From assembly GCA_964006375.1 (NCBI GenBank), contig OZ023263.1, positions 138,820,173-138,884,172 of the forward strand: a DNA stretch of 64,000 nucleotides, read 5' to 3'. This document shows positions 40,840 through 53,394 of the stretch, one piece after another (position 1 is the first letter of the stretch; every line of letters begins with the position of its first letter). The position numbers and the translations under genes are program-made. The notes beneath the pieces were generated by a model. The model was not told where the DNA came from, made no database searches, and worked only from the letters and a program-made list of their open reading frames with translations. Origin of the DNA: Tillus elongatus (Eukaryota > Arthropoda > Insecta > Coleoptera > Cleridae).

Positions 40840-43358
40840 AACAACGTTGTCCAGCTTTTCGGCTACCTTTCTGAAAAAAACCGACCATCTGATTTCTTAA
40901 TATCCTTCCTTCGAGGTCACTCTTCTTGGTGACTTCAATGTCCATAATAAGGAATGGCTAGGATCTTCCAAAACCGATCCACAAGGGAGAGCAGCGGAGG
41001 CCTTCGCAGTCAGCAATTCTTTAGCCAATATGGTTCAGCAACCTACTTACTTTCCTCGCTCAAATCCCTTGGATCTCCTTCTTACTACAAAACCTGTATG
41101 CTATAAGACATCAGGCATCGCCCCCCTTGGTCGCTCAGACCACGGCACGGTCACTGCTTCCTGCGCAATGTAACCCGAGGTCACACAGTAATTACACCCA
41201 CGTGTCGTTTGGCACTACAACTCCGCGAACTGGGACGAAATGCAGGATTACTTTTCCTCATTTCCATGGGCGTCTGTCTGCTTTTCTCATCCTGACCGCT
41301 CTGATATCTCACAAAACGTCACCGAAATCATCCAAGCTGACAATGGAATTATTTATTCCACGTACACAGAAAAGCTCTTCAGCCACCCAAAAGCCCCGGT
41401 TCTCTAAATCCTGTGACAAGGCCAGACTTGAAAAGGTCAAAGCTCACAAAACGCTTCTACACAATCTCAGTCAAGAAAACCGTCAAGCATTTAACGACGC
41501 AAGAAACCGCTATATACGCATTCTTTCTGAGGCAAAAAACTCGTTTAATAACCACATTAAAAACAAAGTCCTCTCAAGCTCCAACGGCAGCAAACCCTTC
41601 TGGACTCTTGCTAAATCTATTGGAAATAATTTCTGCAAGACCACGTTCCCACCTCTTGTTTCAGAGGATGAAATTGTTTCTACAGCCCTGGGCAAGGCTG
41701 TACTTTTTGCCTCGTTGTTCGCCGGCAATTCTACTCTCAATTCACCTCCAAATGTTCAACCACCAACAGTCCCCAATGTCGCGCATAAAATGACGGATAT
41801 TATTTTCAAAACTAAAAAGGTACGAAAGATGCTCTCTTCTCTTAATACGAGGAAAGCCTCTGGCCTTGACGAGATCCCAGCATTTGTTCTCAAAAAATGC
41901 GCACCAGAAGTTGCTCCGGTCCTGATTCGTATATTTCAGACATCTTACAATAGAGGCATATTCGCTAGTTACTGGAAAACTGCTCGAGTACAACCCGTCC
42001 CCAAAAAAGGATCCAAAGCGCTCCCTAGCAACTACAGGCCTATTTCTCTCCTTTCAGTCGTCTCTAAACGACAGGCAGTATGGATTCCGTCAGCGCAGAT
42101 CAACTGCCGACCTCCTTTCCTTTGTCACCCATTCTTGGATCAAGTCTATGGAACTACATGGTGAATCCCAGATTGTCGCTCTAGACATATCCAAAGCATT
42201 CGACCAGGTATGGCACGCAGCGCTGCTTAATAAACTTCCGGCCTATGGCCTACCACCAAAACTCTGTACCTGGACAGCAAATTTTCTCTCTAACCGGAGC
42301 ATTTCTGTGGTCGTGGGTGGCCCTTCCTCTAAAATGTATCCAATTAATGCAGGAGTCTCTCAAGGTTCAGCTTAAGTCCCTACTTTGTTTCTTCTCCACA
42401 TCAATGACCTCTCTAGCACATCCAACCCAGTTCACACTTACTTGAATGACAGCACCCTCCACTCAAATACACAATATTCTAAGCCTATCTCTTTAGCCCA
42501 ATTAGATGAGGATCGCAGACTCATGGAGGGCTCTGTCTCTGTAGATCTCCAAAAAATATTAGACTGGGGAAGTATAAATCTTGTACAATTCAACTCCACC
42601 AAATATGTCTTACTTTCTAACTTATAAGATATACACCAGCCCTAGACCCATCACAATGAACAACCAAGTTATTCAAAGTAATGAGTCATTTTCAGTTGTT
42701 GGCATTTCTGTGGATCGAAATATCAATTGGCACCAACATGTCACATCAATTGCAGAAGCGGCTGCTAACAAATTAGGTTTCCTCTTCCGGGCTCGCAAAT
42801 ACTTTTCACCAGATAATCTCTATACCTTATATGCTTCACAAATAAGGGAAAACCTCGAATACTGCTCTCACATCTGGGGTGCCGCTGCCGCTTCTACACT
42901 TGCTATCCTGGACTCTATTCAGAAGAGAGATATACGTCTCATCGGTGACCCTACCGTCACCCAGAGGCTGCCATCCTTTGCCCACCGACGTGCCGTTGGT
43001 GACACCTCTCTCTCCCCCCCTCTCTCTCTCTTTTATAGATATCTGCACGGGCACTGCTCAGAGGAGCTTTCTTCCATACTTCCTCCACCTGCTGCCCCCA
43101 ACAGATCTACCAGGGGAACAGAGCGAATGCACCCTTATACTGTCCAGGTCACCAGACATAGAACATCTTGTTATGCCCGTTCTTTTTTCCCGAGGACTTT
43201 CAAGTTGTGGAATTCCTTGCCGGCACATGTTTTTCCTTCTTCTCCGAACCTCCAGAAGGAGTCAAGTACAGAATTGTTGCCTATTTCCTCCTTGTTGACA
43301 CACACGATACGATAGTATTTAGGCTGCGAGCCCTCGTAGTGTGTTGTTGAAAAAAAAT
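40840..43358 (+). pseudogene. Jockey/CR1-superfamily LINE with AP endonuclease, unit 2
   Basis: The same element as in unit 1. Here the frame 41127-42164 remains open through RKASGLDEIPAF and NYRPISLLSVVSK before shifting at the ~64-bp deletion, so unit 2 is the less damaged copy. The RT palm continues at 42148-42375 and the thumb at 42581-43315. The catalytic YADD is again changed. It ends in a TTGTTGAAAAAAAATTG context without a long A tail. Confidence 0.85.
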
Positions 43359-43359
43359 T

Positions 43360-43960
43360 GTTTGCTGTACTTTTCTATGTTACGTGTTATATTTTATTAT
43401 AAATGTGTACAAATTTTATGTAAATTAGTGTATATTGTGTTGATTGTTATCTAGTTTGTATAAATATGTGAATAAATATATGAAATTATACTCTTTTCTT
43501 TATTTTATGTGTTATTTGTTAAGTGTGTTGACAATAAAGGTACGTAACTGGTTATTTTACCCTTTTTATCGGAGAATACATTATTCGACGTTGGGTATAT
43601 TAAATCTCCCACCTAAATTATGACCTACGTCAATTAAATAAGTATGATTATTAGTATATATGTGAAAATTGGTGCCCTCTTACCATATTTATACCTTTTT
43701 TTGATGTGATGTTTATGTCTCAACTGGCTCTATCTCAGGGTCAATTGTAGGGTTCAAAGTCTTTATTGCTGTCTTACACTGTTTTCCTGTTATTTTAACG
43801 TTTCATGGGTGAAATTTAGACACTTTTAATTCCCTTTTCAGCACAAATATACCGATAAAGAAGATAAACATTGATTTTTCATTTGAAAACAAGGACTCTA
43901 ACTTTATTTTAAATTAAAAATTATCACAATTCCTAAAATCTATTAAATTTCTTACAATTT
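43360..43960. other. AT-rich spacer in unit 2
   Basis: Matches 37140-37740 with one base substitution and a one-base indel noted (ACCGATAAAG for ACCAATAAAG; AACTTTATT for ACTTTATT). No gene. Confidence 0.5.
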
Positions 43961-46120
43961 TGAGCGCGTACTGCGGGGAAGTCAATTACCTGCCTGACGC
44001 AGCCAGGCTGGTAAGGGTACTCAAACAGGAGGTAGGCAGTAATGTAGGATCCTTAAGGAAACCGGACGGGAGCTGGACAAGCACCACTACGGGGAGAGCA
44101 CATTAGCTGTGTTCTTCGATGTGGAAGGGGCCTTTGATAAGGCAAGGACGGATACGGTTTGTAGCGCCCTACAGAAAAGGGGAACGCCGAGATCCCTAAT
44201 AAGCGAGCATGCTGGAGGACAGGAGAGTTTCGCTGACCTTGGGGGACGGGGCTGGACGTCGGGGTGACGGGCGGCTGCCCTCAGTGCAGTTGCCCTTTGC
44301 CCCGTCTATGGTGTTTGGTCATGGACGGCCTCTTGGAGCGGCTCTCCGAGAACGGCTTCTACGCCCAGGCGTACGCTGATGATGGGCTGGTCTTAGTCAC
44401 CGGAAAATTCCTCGGCGTCGTCTGTGAGTGCATGCAAGCTGCCTGTAGCATAATCGAAAGGTGGTGTGGTGAGCTGGGACTCTCCGTAAACCCGGCGAAG
44501 ACGGAGATGATCCTATTTACCAAGATGTTTGGAAAATCTGCAGCTTTAGGGCAGGAGGTCAAATATCTGGAGGCGATCCTGGACTCCAAACTAACATGGG
44601 GGTCGCAAATAGAACGGGTTGTAAGGAAGGAAGTAGCGACTCTCTAGGAGCTGCGTCGAGTGATAGGGAGGACCTGGGGACTTAATCCTCGGATCCTTCA
44701 TTGGATCTACACTGCGATCGTCAGGCCGAGAATCCTCTATGGGGCGTTGGTCTGGTGGTGCGGTGTGAACCAGACTACCAGCAGGAAAGTGGCCAAAGTC
44801 CAAAGGCTGGCAATCCTGGGTATCACAGGCGCTATGAGGACGACACCCTCAGCCGCGCTAGAGGTCCTGTTGATGCTGCCACCGCTTCCCATCTGTGTCA
44901 GGAGGGAAGCGATGGCGTCGCATCTCAGAATGCGAAACGCAGGAAACTGGTGCGGAGAGGGAGCAGTAATAGGGCATGCAAGAGTCGCCAAGGAGGTGGA
45001 AAAGGAAATTCCGATTTCCGCCATAAAGATGCGGAATGCCGAGGATGATATTAGGTTGACTAGGCCATACACCCTTAGGATCCCCAGTAGGGATCAGTGG
45101 AGGGAAAATGAGGTTTAATTCCAGCCCGCAAGCCTGGTCTGTTTCACCGCCGGATCGCGACTGGAGGACCAACAATCCTCCGGGGCAGGAATATACATCG
45201 AGGGCCTGGGGTGCGCGAGAGCTATGCCCTTGGCGCATATACCACGGCATTCGAAACAGAGGTGTACGCTATCCTGTCTGTGGCCAATAGACATGATGTG
45301 AAGAGGAGCCCCGATAAACGTGTGTACATCTGTGCGGACAGCCAGGCAGTCCTCCGGGCAGTCTGCGCGGCCAAAATCAGGTCTATACTGGTTCAGGAGT
45401 GCGCTGACGCACTCAGAAGACTAGCCAGGACAAAGGAGGTACAACTAGAGTGGGTTCCGGGACACTGTGGCGTGGCGGGGAATGAGGTCGCGAATCATCT
45501 CGCAAGGCTTTTCCCGGCGGCCTTTCTGTGGCCCGGAGCGGGCCATAGGTATAAGTAGGAAGTCGGTCTCCGTCGCCTTAGACAGGTGGACCGAGGAAGC
45601 AATGAAGAGGCACTGGGGGTCAGTTGGTGGCTCCAGGCAGGCGAGGGACTTCGTGGAGGGGCCGGACAGAGATAAAGCTGTCTGGCTACTCGGAAGGACT
45701 CGACCTACGCTTCGCCGTATCCTTGGGGTGCTTACAGGCCACTGCGCCCTTAGAAGACACCTCACATTGATAGGCGTAGAGAGGGATCCCATTTGCCAGG
45801 AATGCGGCGAGGATGAGGAAACGTCCTACCACTACCTGTGCGAATGCGAGGCTTTTGGGAGTTCGGATCGAGGACTCTGCAGAGGAATCAGGTAAGTACC
45901 GTCCCATTGAAGACCGTCACGGCCTTCATCTCGAGGTCGAGGCGGTTTGGCGACGGAAACGAGGAGTAGATCATGGTTGCTGGGGTTTGAAAAAAGGGCC
46001 CATGGTGGCCTACTTGCTTGACGTTGGCCTCCTCACCACTGCTACTACCACAATTTTTTTAACGAGTACTAAATTTGTCAATCCCCCTATTTGGCCAATA
46101 ATCAAAATTTTATAAGGGTA
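43961..46120 (+). pseudogene. LOA/I-group LINE with RNase H, unit 2, 3' complete
   Basis: RT parts at 44264-44647, thumb 44660-45118, RNase H 45211-45558 and C-terminal frame 45467-45895. Unlike unit 1, coding sense continues past the Cys/His cluster (CEAFGSSDRG) into an apparent 3' UTR ending around 46060. The 5' half (endonuclease) is missing, as in unit 1. Several frame changes make it inactive. Its GC content is clearly higher than that of the surrounding DNA. Confidence 0.82.
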
Positions 46121-48720
46121 TAATTTTTTCTTTTTTATTAAATTTTAAGTTTATTGATCAATATTTTTCTTATAGCTGCAGCACTCTTAAAATTGAAATT
46201 ACAGTTTATATCCTCATACTACAACTTGTTTTAGTCTATATGCAATCCGCCTTGTTTCTAAATGTTCGGCGGGTTGTATAAATTCACTGAATTCGTTGCT
46301 TGCTACTAATGCTCCCGTGATAGAATATTTAACTAATTCACTTTGATTTGTATAATGGATGCTGTTGTTTAATGTCAAAAATGTTTCCAATGTTTACATT
46401 AACGTATTTTTTAATCTATTTTATGCCGTTCTAGACTTAATGAAAGTGGCCCTGTCAATTTGATGTTAACTACAGAATTGTCCTTTGCTTCTAATCGTAA
46501 GTAAATTTATTTGTTATTGAAAAAACTCACTTTTATGTTGTTCTGCGACGTCCTGGCTGCTTAAATTGTTATTTTTACTTGTGTTCCTTTGGAAACTTTT
46601 ACTCGACCAATCAATTTTTATGGAGTCTTCCCCTTAGCTGCTTATTTTCCGATTTCTCGTCAAAAAGTCCCGTCGTTGTTATCATTTTTCTCTTAACAAC
46701 TCCGTTGCTATCTTTTTTTTTAAATTCCTTTTCTATCTTGATAAATTTACAATCTCATGCCTCTTTCTGTTTGTAATGACCATTGCCAGGGATAACCTAC
46801 TAGTATTTTATTTAAATTTCCATTAAGTCTAATTACAGTCAACCCTTAACCTCATAATACAAATCATGGCATTTTCTGACATTTGTTGTTCTAACCTGTA
46901 CTTATACTAATTGCATATTAAAGTCTTATTACTAAAAAAACTGTTACCTAAAGACTTCGTAAATCTATTTTATTTCATTAGTGATATCTGGTTCTGTCTT
47001 TTTATCACCTTTTCTTAGTCCTTACACTTTACACTGTTATTATTAGCACTTGGTAGTAAAGTTGGTTGTGCCAATGTTTTTTCAATTCCACATCTTTTTA
47101 CCTGTCTGTTTTATCTTTTCGGGTTTGAGTTTCACTACACATATGCCTTATACTACACATATATACACAGTTGTTTACAAATATCCACAATGACACACAA
47201 GTTTATCGGCATTGTGACTTTGATTCATGATATAATGACTTATTTGTATCATGACTTTGATTCGATTCCGTGCCTTTCTTAATGATAGTTTATATTTTAA
47301 TTTAAATTATGGTTTAATACAAAAAATGTTTCTTCTGGTTCTATTATTTCCCTGTTTATAAATTGGCCTGAGTGCACGACCTATATATTCATATATAGTT
47401 TCCACTTGTAATTGTGGTTCTACTACTCGTTACTTTTTTCTCTTTACACGCCCTGTATTAATCGATAGTCAGGTTTTTGAGTTTGTTTATTAGTGTATTT
47501 TTAGTATAAAATGTGCAAAACTACCCCTGTTCCACTATAAAACGCCTCAAATCCCCAATAACAAAATTTCAAATTGTAGAAGCTTGCCTTCTTATAATTT
47601 AAATATTTTTTTATTCATTAATTAACTTTACAAAAATAATTTTCTAATAAATGTGAACTATTTGGCTGTTTTCAAAAAAAAAAAATTGTATTTATATCTA
47701 TACCTAATTGTGTACTTCCGCTTTTAACATTTTATCTAGTTTTTCAGATATTCAAGAATTTCAAGAGAATTCCTATTTCAAAAAATCCTAGACTGAACTA
47801 TGTCTGTGATGAAATTATCCCACTCAACATCTATTTACTCGACTTGCTGTGGAAAATTCCTGCTGTCACCAGATTGTTTGTGGTCAAAGAATATTCCTGC
47901 ACGACTTCTTTCGTTATGAAAGTTTCATTTCCATTGGACATCTCTACATGGAATAATGCAGTTCCTGCTGTACTTGAGTAATAAATATACTACCGTTCGT
48001 ACTGGACTTCCTCTGATGTAGACGATTACATTTCCACAGGATTCCATCTGACGTGGACAAGACTATTGCTACAGGATTTAATTTGCTGATGATTTATCCA
48101 CACTACTACTACAGTTCTTGGTTACAGTCTACTTCCAGCTATTCAAGTGTTTAGTTTTTTAGTGCATCTATGGCCTTTTTAATCGTACAAGTGATTATAA
48201 ATTATTGTGCCTATTGTGCAACGTTTCAACCTCGTCAGTGCTCATCGTTTGTTCCTATGGCCTGTTTTTAGTGCAAGTTTGTGGTGCAAGAATGGTGAAC
48301 ACTGCATCTCTCTGGCTTCAAAATTGTATTATATATGTCATATTCGTTTGAATATTGACCAATGTAATGACCATGTCAATGTTGTATGCTGACAACGATT
48401 TGACTTTCATGTATATAAATGATCACTGTCAATGTTAATTTGCCAATAACAATTGACTTGCATGTAAATAGTGATTAGTGTCAATATTATTTGTACATAA
48501 TTATTGACTCGCATGTTGCATGCCTTGGTTTGTATGCTATATATTCACACCTGTTTGTTTCTGTCGCTTAGGGTTTCATACTTGCTTTCTTTTGTTTCCG
48601 TCATCTTCTGACCCCATATCGTACTGTGTTATTTTATTTTCTATTCTCGTGTGTCGTGTGCGTGTATCCAACCAATTTTACCAACACATGTTTATAATTA
48701 CTTCATTATTGTCTTGCCTT
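46121..48720. other. 2.6 kb AT-rich DNA with no recognised gene
   Basis: Short frames (46579-46776, 48207-48392, 48520-48798) show no known motif. Around 48360-48500 a loose repeat occurs: GTCAATGTT/GTCAATATT with TTGACT or TTGACTTGCATGTA, three times. This could be the untranslated part of a LINE or plain intronic DNA. Confidence 0.45.
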
Positions 48721-48721
48721 T

Positions 48722-50985
48722 TATTATTAATATTATTATTATTATTAATCGCCTTTATTAAATACAATAAAAAACAAGAAATACTACAAATGAATTAAAA
48801 TGCACAACTCAAGCTAACCTAAGATAAGCTGAGGTGGAACCCCATGGCGAAGTCTAGCCCTTGGCTAATCTACTCAACCATACAGTACAACGTGAGCAGG
48901 TATATGATCCATTACAATACCGTACCACCAACCACACTCACATCGCAAGCAGTAGCCTTTACAAATTAAGAATCTATTACTAGTACTACTAATATTGTTC
49001 ACATTGTTCGCATTATCTATACCACTAATATTGCTGCGAGAGCAAATAACTCTTAAACGTGTTCTTGAATGCACTGTTGGTGATACTCAAATATGCATGA
49101 GGTAACGAATTATAAAGTTCAACAGCATTATAAATAAAAGTCCTTTTAAACACAGCAGTCCGATGACGCGGAATCGTTAACCGATATGGGTACCGAATAT
49201 TGACGTCATGAACCCCACCTCTGGAGGAGAATTTTTTCTTCAGAGAAGATGGTGATGAGCGACCATTAATCACGGCCAAAACAAATTTTCCAAGATGTAG
49301 TTTTCTTCTATCAGCCATTCTTAACCAACCCAACTCCGTATAAGTATGTGACACATGATCCATACTACGCAATCCAAATATAAATCTCGAACACAAATTC
49401 TGGACTACCTGTATGCGATTCCTATCCCTCACACCAGTGCACTGTCCGTAAACCAGATCACAATAATTAAAACTAGACAGCACAAGTGTATCACAAAGGT
49501 TTTTACGTACGTGTGTATACAATATATGCCTGTTACTGTACAATACTTTCAATAAAATACAGCTCCTCTGAAGGATCCTTTTTACATGCTGCCTAAACCT
49601 AAGGTCCGTATCGAGAGTAATGCCCAAGTTCACGGCGGACCGCACAAAATCAAGACTGGTACCATCAATCATAATATTCAACATGTTCGTAGAGATCACA
49701 CACTCACATCTCTCTTGCTACCAAATATGATCACTTTCGGTTTAAGAGGATTAAGTTTCAAGCCATGCCCCCCCGAAAGGTCTCTCAACCGCAGCAGCTC
49801 GGAGTTAATGACCTCCGACGTGCGAAGAGAATCTATGCTATCAAAATCAAACTGTAGCTGTGTATCGTCAGCAAAGGCTTGAACTCTGTGTATCGTCAGC
49901 AAAGGCTTGAACTCGACAGTGCTCAAGAGACTGCAGTATGCTAGATGTATATATACCAAAAAAAGTGGAGGTCCTAAAACGGAGCCTGTGGTACACCCGA
50001 AAGAATGGTCACTCCATCAGACCATCTGCCATTAGAAAACATCAACTGCGAGCGATTATCAAGATAAGACTCGATCAGTCTATGAGAATCATTAGAGAAG
50101 CCATAATATCTTAACTTAGACAACAAGAGCCCGTGATTGATAGTATCGAACGCCTTTGAGTAGTCAAGCAGCACAATAAGAACACATACCCTTATCAACT
50201 GCAGACATTATACTTTCAACAACGTTGATGAGTGCCACAGATGTATTAAAGCCACCCCGAAAGCCACACTGTGTGTGAGGCAGTATATTGTTATCATTAA
50301 TATAGCTGTATAATTGCTTATACGGAACCTTTTCAAAGATTCTGGCAGTATACTTGACAATGCGGAGATCAGAAAAGTCACTCGGCATTGAATTTTTTGC
50401 CAGCGGTATACCAATTGAAGTCTTCCAGGGGGATGGATAATACAGCAGTTGATAATGTGAGTAACATAGATGTCAATAAATGGACTACAGTACCTTATCA
50501 TCGCCGCAGATATTTTGTCAATTCTATAAGCGTTAGATTTAATGATATTAAGAGCTTTATTAACTTCATCAAAGGTTTCCAGAACAAAATTGAACCTACT
50601 GTCAGTATTGTGAACATGGCTACCGTAATAATTAGCAAGTTCGCTACAGTCCGTTGGGTTCTGAACATATGTGCTAAAGTACCGTCCGATTTCATCCGGA
50701 TCCGACAGATGCTCAGGCAAAGCAACCCTCGGTTTTGAAGACACGCTCATATCACTCAGGCCCACGCCAGAACTGGCGAAAATCTCCCCGGACACGCAAG
50801 GAATCAAGATAGTCGCGTTTACCGCGCCTGACCATCGCCACCACGGTGTTTCTCAACCTTTTATATTTCTCCCAATCGTAACCATTCCCCGATCCCCTAA
50901 ATTCATGGAGCGCTGTATCTCTGGGTTTCATATAAAACCTAATATTATTAGAGAGCCACGGAGCTCTGGGTTTAGTCACTTTAAC
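48722..50985 (-). pseudogene. Jockey/CR1-like LINE, minus strand, 5' truncated
   Basis: Reading leftwards: TKPRAPWLSNNIR near 50975, an RT linker, YTARIFEKVPYKQLYSYI near 50350, CGFRGGFNTSVALINVV near 50265, LLDYSKAFDTINHGLLLSKLRYYGF near 50160, SGVPQ near 49990, FADDTQLQF near 49880 and a thumb frame 49699-49025 (NLGITLDTDLRFRQHV). It ends with a TAA-type repeat near 48722-48748 on the element strand. Frames change about five times. It is a different family from the LINE at 2668. Confidence 0.8.
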
Positions 50986-52255
50986 CTGTATCTAAGGAGC
51001 ATGGATGTCAAACAATTGCAATACAAAAGAGTTGAACATTTCAATCTACATGTTTTTACTTTTCCTATGTATTGGATATATGATCTTAGCAGTTTCATTG
51101 TTACCTGTTTGTTGGTCCGTTTTGTAGGGTATAATTTTACATATTTTGAGAAAACATCCGCCACGAATTTATATGCTTACTTAGCTGCCTGCTTGGTACT
51201 AACTCACTCATGAAATCGATGGCTACTATCTCTAAGCATTCGTTGGCCGTTATTGTTTTGGATATTCCCACATTATGTCGATTTTTGTGTTTGTTCATCA
51301 GGAATGATTTACAACCCCTCAAAGTTTCCTTGATCAACGTTAGGCCTCGTTTTGTTATGTAGTTTTCTCTGAATACCATCCATACATTTCGTGTCCCTAT
51401 ATGACCATTCTCTTCATGTATACTTCTACAGATTTCATTCGCTTTGACATATACTTCATATGCGTTCACTCTTTTTACAAGCACATTCTCTTTTTCTTCC
51501 GCTCCACGTTTCTCTTTTTTACTTAACATGCTCTGGTTTTTCTCAATCGTCTCTTTCGAAATTAAACCTCGCCTTTCTTTCAATACATTCATACCCGATC
51601 TGATTCGTCTAGATTCATTCACATTCTTTCCGTGATCTCTAGTCAAAGCATCTGCCACTACATTCAAACTTCCTTTCACATGCCTTATGTCATACGTATA
51701 CTCCTGCATAATCAACACCCATCTATGTATTCGATTGCTTACGAACTTATTTTTGAGGATACTGATCAAAGCATAATGGTCTGTTTCGATCGAACTTGTT
51801 CCCCAATAAATAAAATCGTAGCTTCTCCACACAAAAGACTACACTTACCAATTCCAACTCAGTCACACTATACTTTCTCTCATGCTCTTTCGGAACTCTC
51901 GACACAAAACATATTGGCACTTCCATTCCGTCTTGCATCTGTACTAATACTCCTGCTAATTTGTTGATTAATGCAGCTGTTCTTAACGTAAATTCAGATT
52001 AATACCTAGGATGGTAAACTTTCAACGAATTACAAAATTCTTCCTTTATTTTGCTGAAGGCTACCTCTTTCTCACCGTCCCAACTCCATTTTTGGTTTTT
52101 CTTTAGCACGTTTATGAGTGGATACAGTTTTTCACTCAAATATGGGACCAATCTTTTGAAATAATTGATCATACCAATGAAACCTCTGAGCGTTTTTAAA
52201 TTGGTAGGCCGTTTGAACTCCCTGATGGCCTCCACACATTGTCCGTCCATTCTTA
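50986..52255 (-). pseudogene. Ty3/Gypsy pol remnant
   Basis: Parts in order on the minus strand: RT connection (LRGFIGMINYFKRLVP, 52250-51999), RNase H start (YSVTELELVSVVFCVEKLRFYL near 51870), RNase H end (ETDHYALISILKNK; HVKGSLNVVADALTRD), integrase zinc-finger region (HEENGHIGTRN) and an integrase core start (MADVFSKYVKLYP, 51164). There are several frameshifts, no LTRs and no protease seen. It is distinct from the errantivirus-like element. Confidence 0.78.
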
Positions 52256-52309
52256 TACCCTCTTAGTCAATGACGTACCCTAAGAATACCATTTGTTAGA
52301 CCCTTTTTC

Positions 52310-52917
52310 GGATGCTTTGGCAGTAGTGGTAGCCATAGTGTTTATCGTTTAATGGTATACAATTTTTGTAGAATTTTCGTAAAAAATCAATAAAGCTCAA
52401 TACATACAAGATACGAAAAAATTGTATAAATTAATTATAGGGGGTCTTGAGCCACATCTTAAAAAAATATTTCTACAATCACATAAGCCCATAAGTCGTT
52501 GGTGATACAAACTATTATTATTATTTTTTTTTCATCGAACACGCCGTATGTTACTGCATTTTTGCATTTTCCATCGAAATATAATGCAAGTTTGTAAGAA
52601 AAGAAATTCGGGACGCAGCAAGCGCCTTATGGTAGCGAATTGTCATTAAATGCTTCATATTTGAATAGCTCAATTTGCTATTAACCTATAAGGTCCGTTG
52701 GCCAAGAAACCAGTTATTTCGGGAACATTTTAAGTTTACTTTCGGAAATTTTTATAAATTTTCAAACAATAAAGTTATATTGATGAAACATAGCACATTG
52801 TTTATACTATATAGGTTATACTGGCAACCAAATTTGATGCCTGCTTTCATAAAAAACGCATTTGCTATGAAAACATTTTTATGAAAATTCACTACCATAA
52901 CGTACTTCCTGCGTCAC
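52310..52917 (-). mobile_element. H element 5' part, minus orientation
   Basis: The module with inverted termini spans 52608-52917 (TCGGGACGCAGCAAGCGCC on the left; inverted ACCATAACGTACTTCCTGCG on the right). The body continues leftwards with the ACTGCATTTTTGCATTTTCC and GCCCATAAGTCGTTGGTGAT tracts to about 52310. The microsatellite and 3' end are missing. Confidence 0.7.
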
Positions 52918-53394
52918 ACTTTTACATATCTATGCAGGACATAGGCTGCGTTTTTTCCAAGATTCCTTATAGGCTGTTGCAGAATAGCGCGACCACAGCT
53001 TTATTAAAGCCCACTGCTCTTTTCTGTGGTGTGGCCTCTGGTGTTCGGAAAAAACTTTACTTATGCCACCCATAATGCCAGTGGGTACATTTTTGTACTG
53101 TCAAGCATTATCTGAAAATATTTCAAAATTGTACTTATGATGTAAGCACAAGCTTAAGCTTCTTTGCATAAGACATTGTATAATTAGTGTATTAGTAAGT
53201 AAATCAATAAATAAGCAATAAATAAATATTGTTTTAATTTTCTTCAGATTATGTTTTAATGTTATAGCAGTTCACATTGTCAAGTATGAAAGTTCCGCCA
53301 AGCGCTTATTTGTCTTCTGATAAAGCTAGTTGTCGAATAATCAATTAGATATTATTACATTGCGTTGCGGTAAAGCGAGTTACCTTTAGGCCAA
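52918..53394. other. Non-coding spacer
   Basis: No gene was seen. The region contains AATAAATAAGCAATAAATAA-type AT repeats near 53205-53228. Confidence 0.45.

Larger units (their letters stand above)
39628..45849 (+). repeat. Tandem duplication, unit 2 (about 6222 bp)
   Basis: The unit differs from unit 1 by a shorter (TA)n (40671-40745), a shorter C-run near 43014, and scattered bases such as 41664 (GAGG for GGGG) and 44647 (TAGGAG for TAGCAG). Its right edge runs into the natural continuation of the LOA-type LINE, so this edge is original and the central junction is new. Confidence 0.92.

Noticed and set aside
49586..51213. Plus-strand frames opposite the LINE and Gypsy remnants
   Set aside because: Clear RT and integrase motifs are on the minus strand; the plus frames have no known motifs.
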